This document shows, piece after piece, positions 26,573 through 36,700 of a stretch of DNA of 64,000 nucleotides (position 1 is the stretch's first letter; every line of letters begins with the position of its first letter). Position numbers and translations under genes: made by a program. Origin of the DNA: CALOFP01 sp942492635 (GTDB lineage Bacteria; UBP6; UBA1177; CALOFP01); assembly GCA_942492635.1 (NCBI GenBank), contig CALOFP010000001.1, forward strand, positions 496,001 through 560,000. The letters are read 5' to 3'. The notes below the pieces were generated by a model, which saw nothing but the letters and a program-made list of their open reading frames with translations, was not told the DNA's origin and did not search any database.

Positions 26573-27136
26573 ACATACCTACCTTTAAAATATTTTCAGT
26601 AAAATCATCTGTAACGTTGATAACTGAAATTCTTTTGTCTGCGAAAAGTTCGCCGTTTTTGTCTGAAGTATAAATCGAACCGTCAGATACCGTATTCGTT
26701 AAAAAACAGAACAAAAATCATCCGGCATAATAGCACAACCATCTTTTCAAATCAAAATAAGAATTGGTTATCGTTCAGAATATTGGGGCGTTTCACTCAA
26801 AAACCAAGAAAAACAATTTATCCATGAAATTCAAAATATGAACAACCAACATCAAAGCGGACAACACCGCCCAAGTGATGTTTTCACATTCATTATTTCA
26901 TTGTTCAATGCAACCTTTCCATATCTTTGAACTAAGATGAATAAGGAAGTATTGTGCGAAGCCAAAATATCATCCTATATTGGACAAGCCCTGAACGGAT
27001 TTACTCTATATTAATTTTTTTAATTTTGAGTAACACCTGTTGGTATTGCGATGAAGTTACAATTGAGGGTATCATTCTCAGCGACATTCTGAAATCATAA
27101 CGTCAGAAAATCATGAAAGTTATGGTCCAAACAGTT
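26573..27136. other. AT-rich gap upstream of the opine dehydrogenase gene
   Basis: 564 nt between flippase 2 and the dehydrogenase, both minus strand. Short open frames exist but lack ribosome sites and coding character. I see no terminator or repeat that stands out; the dehydrogenase promoter must lie here. Confidence 0.4.
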
Positions 27137-28660
27137 TCACACAGCCTTTACCTTTCTGTAGCGCCACGGCATGAAAGTTTTCTTATCCTCCTCCTCCATT
27201 TTGAGTAGCCTCAATAGAATTACAAAGATACCTACACCTAGAGTAGAGGCCACAGCCTTCACATGAGTAGCTTGAGCCCCCCAGATACTGTAGGTAAAAA
27301 GCGCTATCACCGTTCCGGGGATAATTGCAATGTAAGGTTTGAAAATCTTCTTAAAAAGGACATGAGTTCCTATCAGCTTATAAACCTCGATAACTTCCAT
27401 TATCGTAACGATCGAACCTGCAATTGCTGTTGCTGCAGCCGCGCCAATCAGCCCGTAACGGGGGATGAGATAGTAGTTGAGTGCGCCGTTCAGGATAGTA
27501 ACTGTCAGGGAGTTGAGAAGATTCCACAAAGAGTGACCGGTCATCACAAGAATATTACCGGAAAGTCCGAGAGCACAGTTAAGAAGCGGCGGAACAAGAA
27601 TAAGCAGCATGAATGAGGTATCGAATGTATAGCTATCATGAAAAATCCTGATCAACTCTTCTCTGAAAAGCATCACCACTAGAGCCACGGGAAAAGCGAT
27701 TGTGGATGTCCACCTTGAAACCATCGAAAAAGAGTAGTTCATTCCATCCCTGTCCCCTCTCTTATGAAGTCTCGCGATTACAGGCGCGTAAACTCCGGAG
27801 AAAGCCAGCTTTATCTGTCTGATATTCCTAACGATTTGAGCACCCATTGCATAAAAGCCCACAAGTTCGGGATTGGTACCGAAATATCCGAGCATGATGA
27901 CATCCAGGTTTGTTATGAAGGTGTTGAATGTCATGTTGAGATTTTGGGGAATTGCAAATGTTATGAGAGGAACCGATAGCTTGAATTTTTTCAACGATTT
28001 AAAGAGCTTATAACACGAAAAGTGCTTAGCGAAAACAACAAGTGAAATTATTGTCAGAAGAACACTTGAAATCATGTATGAGTAGAGAAGACTCTTCAGT
28101 GAGGGATCGAAAAAGTATAAAATCAATGCGGAAACAGTGAGGAAAAACGGTTTGAAAAACCCTAAAATAAGGGCATCCCACTTCATGATGATCAGCGCTT
28201 TTGTTGTAGCAACGACGATAATCGGAATAATCACAAAAGGAATGGACCATACAAGAAGCTGCACCGATTCTATAACACCGGGTTGACTGTATTTTTTCGA
28301 CAGAAAAGCGGTGCCCCCGAGATGCATGAATCCGATGATTGCCAGCGCAAGAAAAAATGAAAGAACAAAACCGTTTGCGATTATTTTGTAGAGATCGTCT
28401 TCCCCACGTTCCTCATCGTCATGAAAGCGGGAGGCAAACATCTGAACACCGTCGTTTATCCCGCTCACAGTGAGCGAAACGGCGATATCTATCATTGAAT
28501 AAATAATTACGAAGGTTCCCATTATCGCTGTGCCGTACAGACGGGCGATCATAATGAAGAAGAGAGGCACCATCGCCTTGCCGATTGCTCCGAGAATATT
28601 TACCAGGGCTCCGCTTGCTATGGTTTTATTTAGATTATCTTTTGAGACCTTATCCGTCAT
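27137..28660 (-). CDS. Polysaccharide flippase, Wzx/MOP type (arm 2)
   Basis: 507 residues, the same length as its paralogue at 23833. It matches it across the whole protein (shared segments include IASGALVNILGAIGK, GFYAMGAQIVRN, LSGNILVMTGHS). It has about 12-14 membrane helices. It overlaps the preceding glycosyltransferase by 4 nt (ATGA) with AGAAGGC upstream, so the two are translationally coupled. A second flippase within 4 kb suggests either two related glycans or a recent duplication that has begun to specialise. Confidence 0.88.
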   Translation of the reverse strand: MTDKVSKDNLNKTIASGALVNILGAIGKAMVPLFFIMIARLYGTAIMGTFVIIYSMIDIAVSLTVSGINDGVQMFASRFHDDEERGEDDLYKIIANGFVLSFFLALAIIGFMHLGGTAFLSKKYSQPGVIESVQLLVWSIPFVIIPIIVVATTKALIIMKWDALILGFFKPFFLTVSALILYFFDPSLKSLLYSYMISSVLLTIISLVVFAKHFSCYKLFKSLKKFKLSVPLITFAIPQNLNMTFNTFITNLDVIMLGYFGTNPELVGFYAMGAQIVRNIRQIKLAFSGVYAPVIARLHKRGDRDGMNYSFSMVSRWTSTIAFPVALVVMLFREELIRIFHDSYTFDTSFMLLILVPPLLNCALGLSGNILVMTGHSLWNLLNSLTVTILNGALNYYLIPRYGLIGAAAATAIAGSIVTIMEVIEVYKLIGTHVLFKKIFKPYIAIIPGTVIALFTYSIWGAQATHVKAVASTLGVGIFVILLRLLKMEEEDKKTFMPWRYRKVKAV

Positions 28661-29820
28661 TTTGCCTTCTGTTTCCTTTTCTTGAATTCTTCGATAACTT
28701 CATCGTAGTGCTCTTCGAGTTTTTCAATTCGGGTAGCGATGTTGTACTCCTGTTCCATCTTCTTACGCCCATTAGAGCCCATTTCGCGTCTGAGATCATC
28801 ATCACTTAGGAGTATTTCGAGATATTTTGCAATCTGTTCGGGATTTCTCTCATCTACCAGAAAACCGGTTTTTTCATGATCGATTATCTCCGGGATTCCT
28901 CCGTGAAGTGTTCCTATGACCGGCACAAATCTTGCCGAAGCCTCCTTTGCGACTATGAGTCCGGATTCCCTGTCTCCGTTTGCGGCAATAACACTGGGAG
29001 CGACGAGAATATCCATTTTTTCCATGGTTTCGAGAACCTTATCGTGATCCATAACTCCAAGGAATTTAACATTGTCCTCTATCCCAGCCTCTTTTATTAT
29101 CTCGTCGTAGCGGGATCTAAGATCACCGCTACCGATGATGTTGAGTGTGCAGTCAAATCCGGAGCGAACAACTTCGGCGAATCCGCGAAGACCGTACTCG
29201 AAACCCTTTTTCTCGACAAAACGACCGACCATGAGAATGTTCTTTCCGTTTCTTTCGGGAATTTCCTTCATTTCAGGAATGTCCACTCCGAGTCTCCACA
29301 CTTTCACCTTGTGCTCGGGAGCTCCAAGCTGAATGAGCAGATCCCTCAGTTCGTTGGAGGCGGCAAGAAAACGATCCACTTTTTTGAACATCGCCTTCGA
29401 ACGAAGCCAGTACCGCCAGTTCTGGGGTTTAAACCTGCTGTTTGTCATGAGAAGCGGAACATCATAGCCGTGATATGTAACAACAAGCGGAGCATCGGCA
29501 GCTTTCAGATACGGGAGAGCATAGATGCTTCCGAGTCCGAAGTGGGCGTGAATCACATCGAAATTACCGTTTTTCATTTTCCGCATATATGTAGGAGAAT
29601 ATGTTGTTGTGCCGTAAAGAAGCCATTCGAGTTTTCCCACAAGAGAGTTGTTCTCGCTTAGAGCGTTTACCTTATCGTAAGGGAATGAACCGGGGTTCAT
29701 CCTGTTATGTGAGAAAACCTCAATATCGTATTTCTTGTGGTTTGCTATCTCATCATAAATAAATGTCTGAGAATACTGAAGAAAATTTGTTACAAACAGT
29801 GCTGTTTTACGTTTATTCAT
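28657..29820 (-). CDS. Family-4-type glycosyltransferase (arm 2)
   Basis: 387 residues. A GT-B protein with FDVIHAHFGLGSIYALPYL and LVVTYHGYDVPLL in the N-terminal domain, NILMVGRFVEKKGFEYGLRG at the start of the donor domain, and ESGLIVAKEASARFVPVIG, which retains the E-x7-E pattern. Paralogous to the 21519 protein, which has changed residues at that site. It is first in an operon with flippase 2. Only a weak ribosome site is visible. Confidence 0.88.
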   Translation of the reverse strand: MNKRKTALFVTNFLQYSQTFIYDEIANHKKYDIEVFSHNRMNPGSFPYDKVNALSENNSLVGKLEWLLYGTTTYSPTYMRKMKNGNFDVIHAHFGLGSIYALPYLKAADAPLVVTYHGYDVPLLMTNSRFKPQNWRYWLRSKAMFKKVDRFLAASNELRDLLIQLGAPEHKVKVWRLGVDIPEMKEIPERNGKNILMVGRFVEKKGFEYGLRGFAEVVRSGFDCTLNIIGSGDLRSRYDEIIKEAGIEDNVKFLGVMDHDKVLETMEKMDILVAPSVIAANGDRESGLIVAKEASARFVPVIGTLHGGIPEIIDHEKTGFLVDERNPEQIAKYLEILLSDDDLRREMGSNGRKKMEQEYNIATRIEKLEEHYDEVIEEFKKRKQKAK

Positions 29821-29960
29821 GCCAATTCACTATACTGTAAATTAAAATTCAAAAAACTTCCGTTTGTTTAAAAAACAAGAAGCCAAATCAATCGATATAA
29901 TTACAGAAAACCCAATTTTTAGCAAGATAACATTGCCGTGCTTCTGTGCGGGAATAAATT

Positions 29961-29976
29961 TTGTAAATATTTACAA
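29961..29976. promoter_or_regulatory. Perfect 16-bp palindrome, possible operator
   Basis: TTGTAAATATTTACAA, 141 nt upstream of the arm-2 glycosyltransferase start. A second perfect 9-bp inverted repeat (TGCGCTTTT/AAAAGCGCA) is at 30015-30034. The rest of the 29821-30142 gap shows nothing else. Confidence 0.35.
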
Positions 29977-30142
29977 GTAAATAAAAGAAGTTAAAACCAT
30001 AGTCAAGGCATCCGTGCGCTTTTTGAAAAGCGCAGTAAAACAAGTGTGTGGTGTCGTGTCAAAACGAAAAGAAGTAAAAATACTGGCGAACACAATCTTA
30101 ATGGTCGCCCTGTTTTTAGACAGAGTAGAAACTCGGACAGAA

Positions 30143-30406
30143 TTAAAGTAAATCTATCCTGTATCCCAGTTCTACGTTTATTGCATGAGTGTCATCACCC
30201 TCTCTTTTCGCGAAAAAATATTTGGGACGGACTACAGTATTCGCCACATTCAATTCAGCAGCGGTATAAAATGAAAATGCCGTATCATCGCCATACATCC
30301 TGAACCCGCTACCAATGGATGCATTATAATCCCAGTAACTGACACCGGCTCCTGCGAAAAGTGAAAACGAAAAAAAGATCAAACCAAGCAGAACTAAGTG
30401 CTTCAT
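30143..30406 (-). CDS. Very small outer-membrane-type protein
   Basis: 87 residues from the ATG at 30406, with GGGAGG 6 nt upstream. The signal peptide ends FSLFAGA. The mature part, about 68 residues, alternates aromatic and polar residues (GVSYWDYNASIGSGFRMYG, AFSFYTAAELN) and ends GYRIDLL. It is too short for a full barrel alone. It could be an oligomeric barrel subunit, or a remnant of a longer barrel protein. Confidence 0.6.
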   Translation of the reverse strand: MKHLVLLGLIFFSFSLFAGAGVSYWDYNASIGSGFRMYGDDTAFSFYTAAELNVANTVVRPKYFFAKREGDDTHAINVELGYRIDLL

Positions 30407-30772
30407 AAACACCTCCCTCTAAAAAAACACCACAATTATTTTAACATCATATAAAATAAATCAAAAAACACTTTCACCACAACAATATTGTCCCACTGTT
30501 TTTAAAATGCAATTTATCCAACAGCTAACTAACGAACGTCAGATCTTATAAAAAAGCATCAACGACACCCAAACAAAAACAATCCCTCAAACCCTAATTT
30601 CAAAGTTTATAAACTAGAATTAAAGATGTATAGGAGCGGCAATCATTACTTTTCAATAATTTTCCGCTATAATGAAAATGAAAAAAACAAGAGGAGTTAA
30701 CTTTCTGAATTACCGTAATTTGGAAAGTTCAGGGAAGATATTCTCTTAATCAATCGCGGGAGAAGAGTTGAT
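30407..30772. other. Divergent intergenic region
   Basis: 366 AT-rich nt. A TATAAT at about 30673-30678 (+) could be the -10 for the peptidase gene, about 95 nt upstream, but no good -35 is placed. Nothing else seen. Confidence 0.4.
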
Positions 30773-31570
30773 ATGTCGATTATCGGAAAACTTTTTGATA
30801 TTTTAACAGGAAAAAGCAAAAAACGCCGGGAGATTATGAATCAATCTTTTCCGGATCACTGGGAAAGAATTGTGAAAGAGAATGTGGAACTTTACAACTA
30901 TCTTCCGGAGGGGATGAAGGAGAAATTGAAAAGATTGATCCTTGTTTTTCTGGATGAGAAGAAGTTTGAGGGTTGCGGCGGCCTTGAAATAACGGATGAA
31001 ATCAGGGTGACCATAGCCGCCCATGCGTGTATTCTGCTTCTCGGGAAAAAGGATCATTTTTTCCCGAAACTCTACAAAATAGGAGTCTATCCGGGAGCAT
31101 ATTCGGCTCCTGTCCCGAAAAATGTGGGTGGGGCTGTTGTGGAGGAGAACTCCGTTCGTCTGGGCGAATCATGGCTAAACGGAAAACTGATTCTGGCCTG
31201 GGATCACGTTGCCCAGGGAAAGTATGAGTTCAGGGACGGGCAGAATGTTGTTCTCCATGAGTTTGCGCATCAATTGGATCAGGAGGATAACAGTTCTGAC
31301 GGCGCTCCGATTCTGGAAGATAGCGGCGGATACGTCTCATGGGCTTCCGTTTTTTCAGCGGAATATGAAAAGCTGCAGAAAAATGTCCGCAGAAGAGTAA
31401 AAAGCGTCATGGATGAATACGGCGCAACCGATCCTGCGGAATTTTTTGCGGTGGCGACGGAAACCTTTTTCGAAAAGCCGATCAAGTTGAAAAGGAAGCA
31501 TCCGGAACTCTATCGGGAACTGAGAAAGTTCTATAAACTGGATCCGGTAAGCTGGTTTTCGAAAAAGTAA
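30773..31570 (+). CDS. MtfA-like zinc metallopeptidase (M90)
   Basis: 265 residues; GGGAGAAGAG before the ATG. The zinc motif is HEFAH (162-166) within VVLHEFAHQLDQEDN, the M90/MtfA signature, and a downstream PAEFFAVATETFFEKP supplies the conserved glutamate region. VYPGAYSAPVP and the ALGK-like LAWDHVAQGK are also typical. MtfA is a cytosolic zinc peptidase that binds the Mlc repressor in enterobacteria; the role outside that group is unclear. Length is normal. It is transcribed alone. Confidence 0.85.
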   Translation: MSIIGKLFDILTGKSKKRREIMNQSFPDHWERIVKENVELYNYLPEGMKEKLKRLILVFLDEKKFEGCGGLEITDEIRVTIAAHACILLLGKKDHFFPKLYKIGVYPGAYSAPVPKNVGGAVVEENSVRLGESWLNGKLILAWDHVAQGKYEFRDGQNVVLHEFAHQLDQEDNSSDGAPILEDSGGYVSWASVFSAEYEKLQKNVRRRVKSVMDEYGATDPAEFFAVATETFFEKPIKLKRKHPELYRELRKFYKLDPVSWFSKK

Positions 31571-31999
31571 AAAGATCCGTCCATCTGAATCGCAATCATC
31601 TAATATCCTTGGATTTTTTTGACCTCAAAACTCCTGCGGCCGAAAAAGTTCTTCAATCGACAAGTTTTATCCAGACTCCAAGATTGATATTGCAGACTAT
31701 AGAACCGTAGATACGTTGTGTGCAACGTCTCTACGGCTATTCGAATAAAATTAACTAAAAATCCAACGCCATTTTGAATTTTTCAAAAAAAGATAAGATT
31801 TTTGTTGCTATTCCAATTCCATTGATCTATACACTGGGCGATATCCGGTTCTGCAGAAAAGCTTATGCAGAATATTCGGATCGATTTTTTCGGTTTTAAA
31901 CTTTTTACGGTCGGAAAATGAACTTTCATTCCAAAGCTTCATCAAGCTGAATCTTTACAACACAATCTCAAATCTCTTTTTTACATTTCAGGAGAAATA
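31571..31999. other. Intergenic region with a palindromic repeat
   Basis: 429 AT-rich nt upstream of the SulP gene. It carries the dispersed palindrome at 31704-31735. I see no gene; the SulP promoter is not clear. Confidence 0.4.
31704..31735. repeat. Dispersed palindrome, copy 2
   Basis: Outer arms CCGTAGA/TCTACGG enclose ACGTTG-TGTG-CAACGT. This is the most complete of the three copies. Confidence 0.6.
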
Positions 32000-33712
32000 A
32001 TGAATAACAGTAAAATTGAACCCAAACTTCTTTCGGTACTTCGAGAAGGCTACTCCATGAAGCTTTTTACGAAGGATCTTGTTGCAGGTATAGTTGTCGG
32101 AATCGTGGCGCTGCCGCTGGCAATCGCATTTGCAATCGCATCGGGTGTAAAACCCGAGCAGGGATTGTTTACCGCAATCATAGCGGGTTTCCTCATTTCC
32201 GCCTTCAGCGGAAGCAGGTTCCAGATCGGTGGTCCAACCGGCGCTTTTATCGTTCTGATCTACGGCATTGTACAGAAATTCGGGTACGACGGACTGGCCG
32301 TGGCAACCATGATGGCTGGAGCTATCCTGATCGTCATGGGAATCGCCCGCTTCGGAAAGGCTATCCAGTACATCCCCTACCCTGTAACGGTCGGATTTAC
32401 CGCCGGTATTGCGGTGATTATTCTGACCGGCCAGATCCGGGACCTTCTCGGTCTTTCAATGACGACTGTACCGCCTGATTTCATTGACAAACTGGTAGCC
32501 TACGCGCAAAACATCGGATCGATCAATCCCTGGAGCTGTCTTATCGGAGCAGTGACGCTTCTTATCGTTCTTGGCTGCAAACTATACTCCAAGACATTTC
32601 CCGGTACACTTGTGGCTCTCATCGCCACAACGGTTCTGGTCAAACTCTTCAACATGCCGGTTGAAACCATCGGCAGTCGATTCGGTGAAATATCATCATC
32701 CTTCCCCACCCCACACATTCCATGGGTCGGTTTCGAAAAAATGAAGGAGCTTATTGTTCCCGCGTTCAGCATCGCATTCCTAGCCGGTCTGGAATCCCTG
32801 CTTTCGGCCGTTGTAGCGGACGGAATGACGGGAAGACGCCACAGACCCAATACTGAGCTGATCGGGCAGGGTATAGCCAACTTCTTCTCACCCTTTTTCA
32901 TGGGAATTCCGGCGACAGGAGCCATCGCAAGAACCGCTACGAACATCAGGAGCGGCGGGAAGACACCGATTGCCGGAATGATTCACGCCACTGTACTGCT
33001 GCTCATCCTCTTCTTTTTCGGCAAGTGGGCTGCCTACATTCCAATGGCAACCCTTGCCGGCATCCTCGTTCTAGTAGCTATAAATATGAGTGAATACAAA
33101 ATATTCCTGCATCTTCTCGGCCGAAGCCCGAAAAGCGACATAGTCGTTCTCTTCCTGACCTTCGCCATAACCATAGTTATCGATCTCACTATCGCCATCC
33201 AGATCGGTGTATTTCTCGCATGTCTTCTCTTCATGCGCCGAATGGTGGCTGTTTCCACCGTTTCAAGTTTCAGGGAACTGAGTGACGAGGATGAGGATAC
33301 AGAATCAATCCGCAACTTTGAAGTTCCCGAAAATGTTGAGGTTTTCGAAGTAAACGGTCCCTTCTTTTTCGGTGCCGCCGACAGATTCGCCACTGCGCTT
33401 CGCCAGTTCAGGCGTCAACCGGAAGTGATAATAATGAGAATGAGACACGTTCCGGTAATGGACGCCACCGGTCTTCAGGCTCTTGAAAATGTGTGCATGG
33501 AGTTGAAGGATCGGGGAATTGCCGTTATTCTCTCAGGAGTTCAGCCGCAACCAAAAGAGGTGATGAAAAAGTCGGGATTTCTTGCCGAGTTCGGCGACAA
33601 AAACCTTGTCGCCAATATAAGAATCGCTCTGGAAACAGCTGAAAGTCACCGGAAAAAAAGTGGCTCACCGGAAAAAGCAATCAAGGAAAAAGAGCAGTTC
33701 TGCCGGGTATAG
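32000..33712 (+). CDS. SulP-family anion transporter with STAS domain
   Basis: 570 residues; AGGAGA before the ATG. Membrane domain residues about 15-420 include VGIVALPLAIAFAIASGV, FSGSRFQIGGPTGAFIVLIY and AGLESLLSAVVADGMTG, diagnostic of SulP/SLC26 carriers. A cytoplasmic STAS domain follows (about 440-550) with MRHVPVMDATGLQALENV. SulP proteins carry sulfate, bicarbonate or other anions, by proton or sodium symport or exchange. The specific anion cannot be told here; no carbonic anhydrase or sulfate gene is adjacent. Confidence 0.9.
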   Translation: MNNSKIEPKLLSVLREGYSMKLFTKDLVAGIVVGIVALPLAIAFAIASGVKPEQGLFTAIIAGFLISAFSGSRFQIGGPTGAFIVLIYGIVQKFGYDGLAVATMMAGAILIVMGIARFGKAIQYIPYPVTVGFTAGIAVIILTGQIRDLLGLSMTTVPPDFIDKLVAYAQNIGSINPWSCLIGAVTLLIVLGCKLYSKTFPGTLVALIATTVLVKLFNMPVETIGSRFGEISSSFPTPHIPWVGFEKMKELIVPAFSIAFLAGLESLLSAVVADGMTGRRHRPNTELIGQGIANFFSPFFMGIPATGAIARTATNIRSGGKTPIAGMIHATVLLLILFFFGKWAAYIPMATLAGILVLVAINMSEYKIFLHLLGRSPKSDIVVLFLTFAITIVIDLTIAIQIGVFLACLLFMRRMVAVSTVSSFRELSDEDEDTESIRNFEVPENVEVFEVNGPFFFGAADRFATALRQFRRQPEVIIMRMRHVPVMDATGLQALENVCMELKDRGIAVILSGVQPQPKEVMKKSGFLAEFGDKNLVANIRIALETAESHRKKSGSPEKAIKEKEQFCRV

Positions 33713-33740
33713 GTCATATGTGCCCCATACCCCATGACTC

Positions 33741-36700
33741 CTATTTTCTAGCAGTGATATCAACCTTGAGAATATCTTCCCATCCTCTTGAGATGTAGAG
33801 GTTATCTCCCACCAGCGCCGTTCTGTTGTTTTCGTAGTAGTAACTCCAATCATTACCGAAGGTCGCTTGGGGAAAGTTGAATTCCACCTTTTTCCCGTCG
33901 GTGTGAATGTAGACGGCCTTATCATCATCTTTCTTCACGAGAACACCACCGCCTTTTACGAAATCTATCCTGTCGGCTGAACCGAGTTCTATTGTGCCTC
34001 TGCTGTCGCCCGAAACTGCATCAAAGGTTTCAACCTTCACGTTTCCGGATATTTTTGTGTGGTAGTAGGAGCATTTCGTGTCGTAGCTGTGACTGAAAGA
34101 GGCGATGAAAAAGGTGGAATTTGAAAAATGGAACCTGTTGTAGCTCCTTGTATACTTGTCGTCTTCCCACGCTCTCTCATCCTTGAGCTCTATCTTCTTG
34201 AGGGTTTTAACCTTCTCTCCGGATTTTATAAGTACGTAGAATGAATAACGGTATACGGAATCCTCTGCCTCGCTCCACTCTCTCTGGACGGTATATATGC
34301 GGCTGCCCGAACCGTTCATGCCAACCAACTCTCCGGGAATATTAACCTTTTCAATGTATGCAGGCTTCTGAGGATCTTCAGTGCTTACTGTCCTGAGATA
34401 GCATTTAAGGAGCTGCTGTTCGCCATCAGATCCGGAATTTTCACAACTTGTAAGGTAAAATTTGCCGTTTTTGTAGATCACGGGTGCATCCGTTGAAAGA
34501 GGTTTCAACTCCTCCAAAAAAATGGGAGTGTAGTCCCCGGATTCGACACTCTTGGACAGATCGTAAACCGCCGGTTTACTTATTACCTCATAGTGCATTT
34601 CACTCCAGTCGCACTCCTGTGTTCCGTCACTGCACCGATAATCGGTATTCATATAGTTGACCAGAACCTTTCCCTCGTCACCTATTTCAATTTTTTGGTA
34701 GCTGTAGCCGTAGTAGTTTTCTCCTATCTCAGGCAGAACAAGACGTGATCTGCCGGAATAATCGGCATTTTCCTTTTTCAGAGAGAATGTATCGATGTAA
34801 ATGCCCGGTTCAAGCTTCTCCTCGGGATAACCGCCGTCTGTTTCGGGAGTGTAGTAATCTCTGCTGTTGATGAGGTAGGCTTTGTCGGAATGAACTTTGA
34901 GATAGCTTCCCCAAACACCTTTCCTTTCGGACATCCATTTGATTTCGTTGGGAGTACCAGGAGAATAGATGGCCAGTCTTCCTCCTGCTTCGTAGTGTTT
35001 GCGAAAAATCCCGCACGGTACACCGTTACAGTTGTGAACATTTTCAATAAGGTTTGCCATTACGAGTGTTGAGAGCACCTTCGGTCTATCCCTGTCCGTC
35101 GGATCCACCAGAATAAGTTCGGTTTCACCGACACTTACAATATTTTTATCAACCACGACTCCTCTTCTCACGGGACCGCCGGATTCGACCGCTCCTCTCT
35201 TCTTAAGGCCCTTCTCGAGATCGAAATCTATGAGATTGAGGTTGAACTGGGCACCACCACGTTCGTAGTTGTATGTTGTGGTGGGAAGAAGAATGAGGCC
35301 AAGCTGATCGTAGATCTTGAACGCCTTCCAGTCATTGTTCGCCTCGCTGTGTGTGTAGCCACTGTCGTCACTGATCGAAACCGTACTCATTTCAGTGGGT
35401 TTTTCCGGATCGGAAACATCAAACATGGCAACCTTTACTCCCCCGTTCCCCTGATCGTCCACACCTACGGCCAGCAGTCTTTCGGCTCTGTACTCAATGT
35501 GGGTGGACCATCCTGGAATCTCAAGCTGCCCGAGCTCTATCAAGTTAGATGGATCGGAAATATCTATAACGTGAAGAGGATCCTGTCTGAAGTAGGTAAC
35601 GGCGTAGAGTCTTTCTCCAATGAATCTTGTCGCGTGAAGCTCCTGTCCCTCCATGAAAACAAGCTCACCGAGTTTCTTCAGGCCGTCGGAAACGTCGAAG
35701 GCCTCGACAACACTTTCCCAGTTACCCTCCCAGCGAGTGGAACTGACAACAAAAAATGTGTTATCCTTCTCGAACATTTTCCATCTGTCCTTTACGAAAC
35801 CGCGTGAACTCAGTTCCCCTCGTTTCTTAATCTCACCGGATGGATCGGAAATATCGAAAGCCCGGATCTCCCATCCCTCTTTTCCGTCTTCATAGTGGTA
35901 GTTGTCGGTCTGTCCGACATAGATCGATTTCTGGGATACGTATACGGCAAGACCGCTTCCGGGAACATCCACTTCGCTGACAAGTTTTGCAGTGCCGTCG
36001 GATTCGAGATGAAGTGATATCAGAGTTGTTTTGTTCTCACCCCGCTCCTCCACATCATCGCATCCGTAAAAGAAGTACTCGGACCTTGAAGCTGCGGCGT
36101 AGATCACATCCCCCACCATTCTGGAATCGACGATGGCGCCGTCCATCTCGAAACGTGAAACGATCGACATTTCGGCAGGGTCGGAGATATTGACGACGAC
36201 AACTTCTGAAACCTCTCTCTCCATTCCGGTTGCAGCGGAATCAACTGCAACATCTCCCCCTTCGGCTCCATAATTGTAGTAATCGTCAACCAGATAACGT
36301 TCCTCCTGGGGCTTGCGGAGAAGGATGTAGGCCTTTGTCTCGCCCACATACATCTCATGGGGAACTCCGCTGAAAGAGACTCTTCCGAGAATCGACAGCT
36401 TAGACGAATCGAAAACATCAACGGCAACAAGTCCGCGGTAGCGGTTGAGAACCCACAATTTGCCTCCGGCAACCTTATAAATATCGGCCTCGGCTATTTC
36501 ACGTTCCGCACCGTCGTCTTTGGAATCGGACGGAGCTCCCTCTGAAGAATCCGTACTACTCCCGGTATCACCGACATCGCCCCCATTGTCACCGTAATCG
36601 GCACCTTCGTCCGCACCCGGAGCCATGTCACCGTTTGTATTTTCTCCTGATTTCCGGCCTCCGGCGGTCACAAAACCCTCGGTTTCACCTGTGATCTCCT

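Noticed and set aside
28876..29661. 261-codon plus-strand open frame
   Set aside because: Antisense to the arm-2 glycosyltransferase, which has full GT-B motifs.
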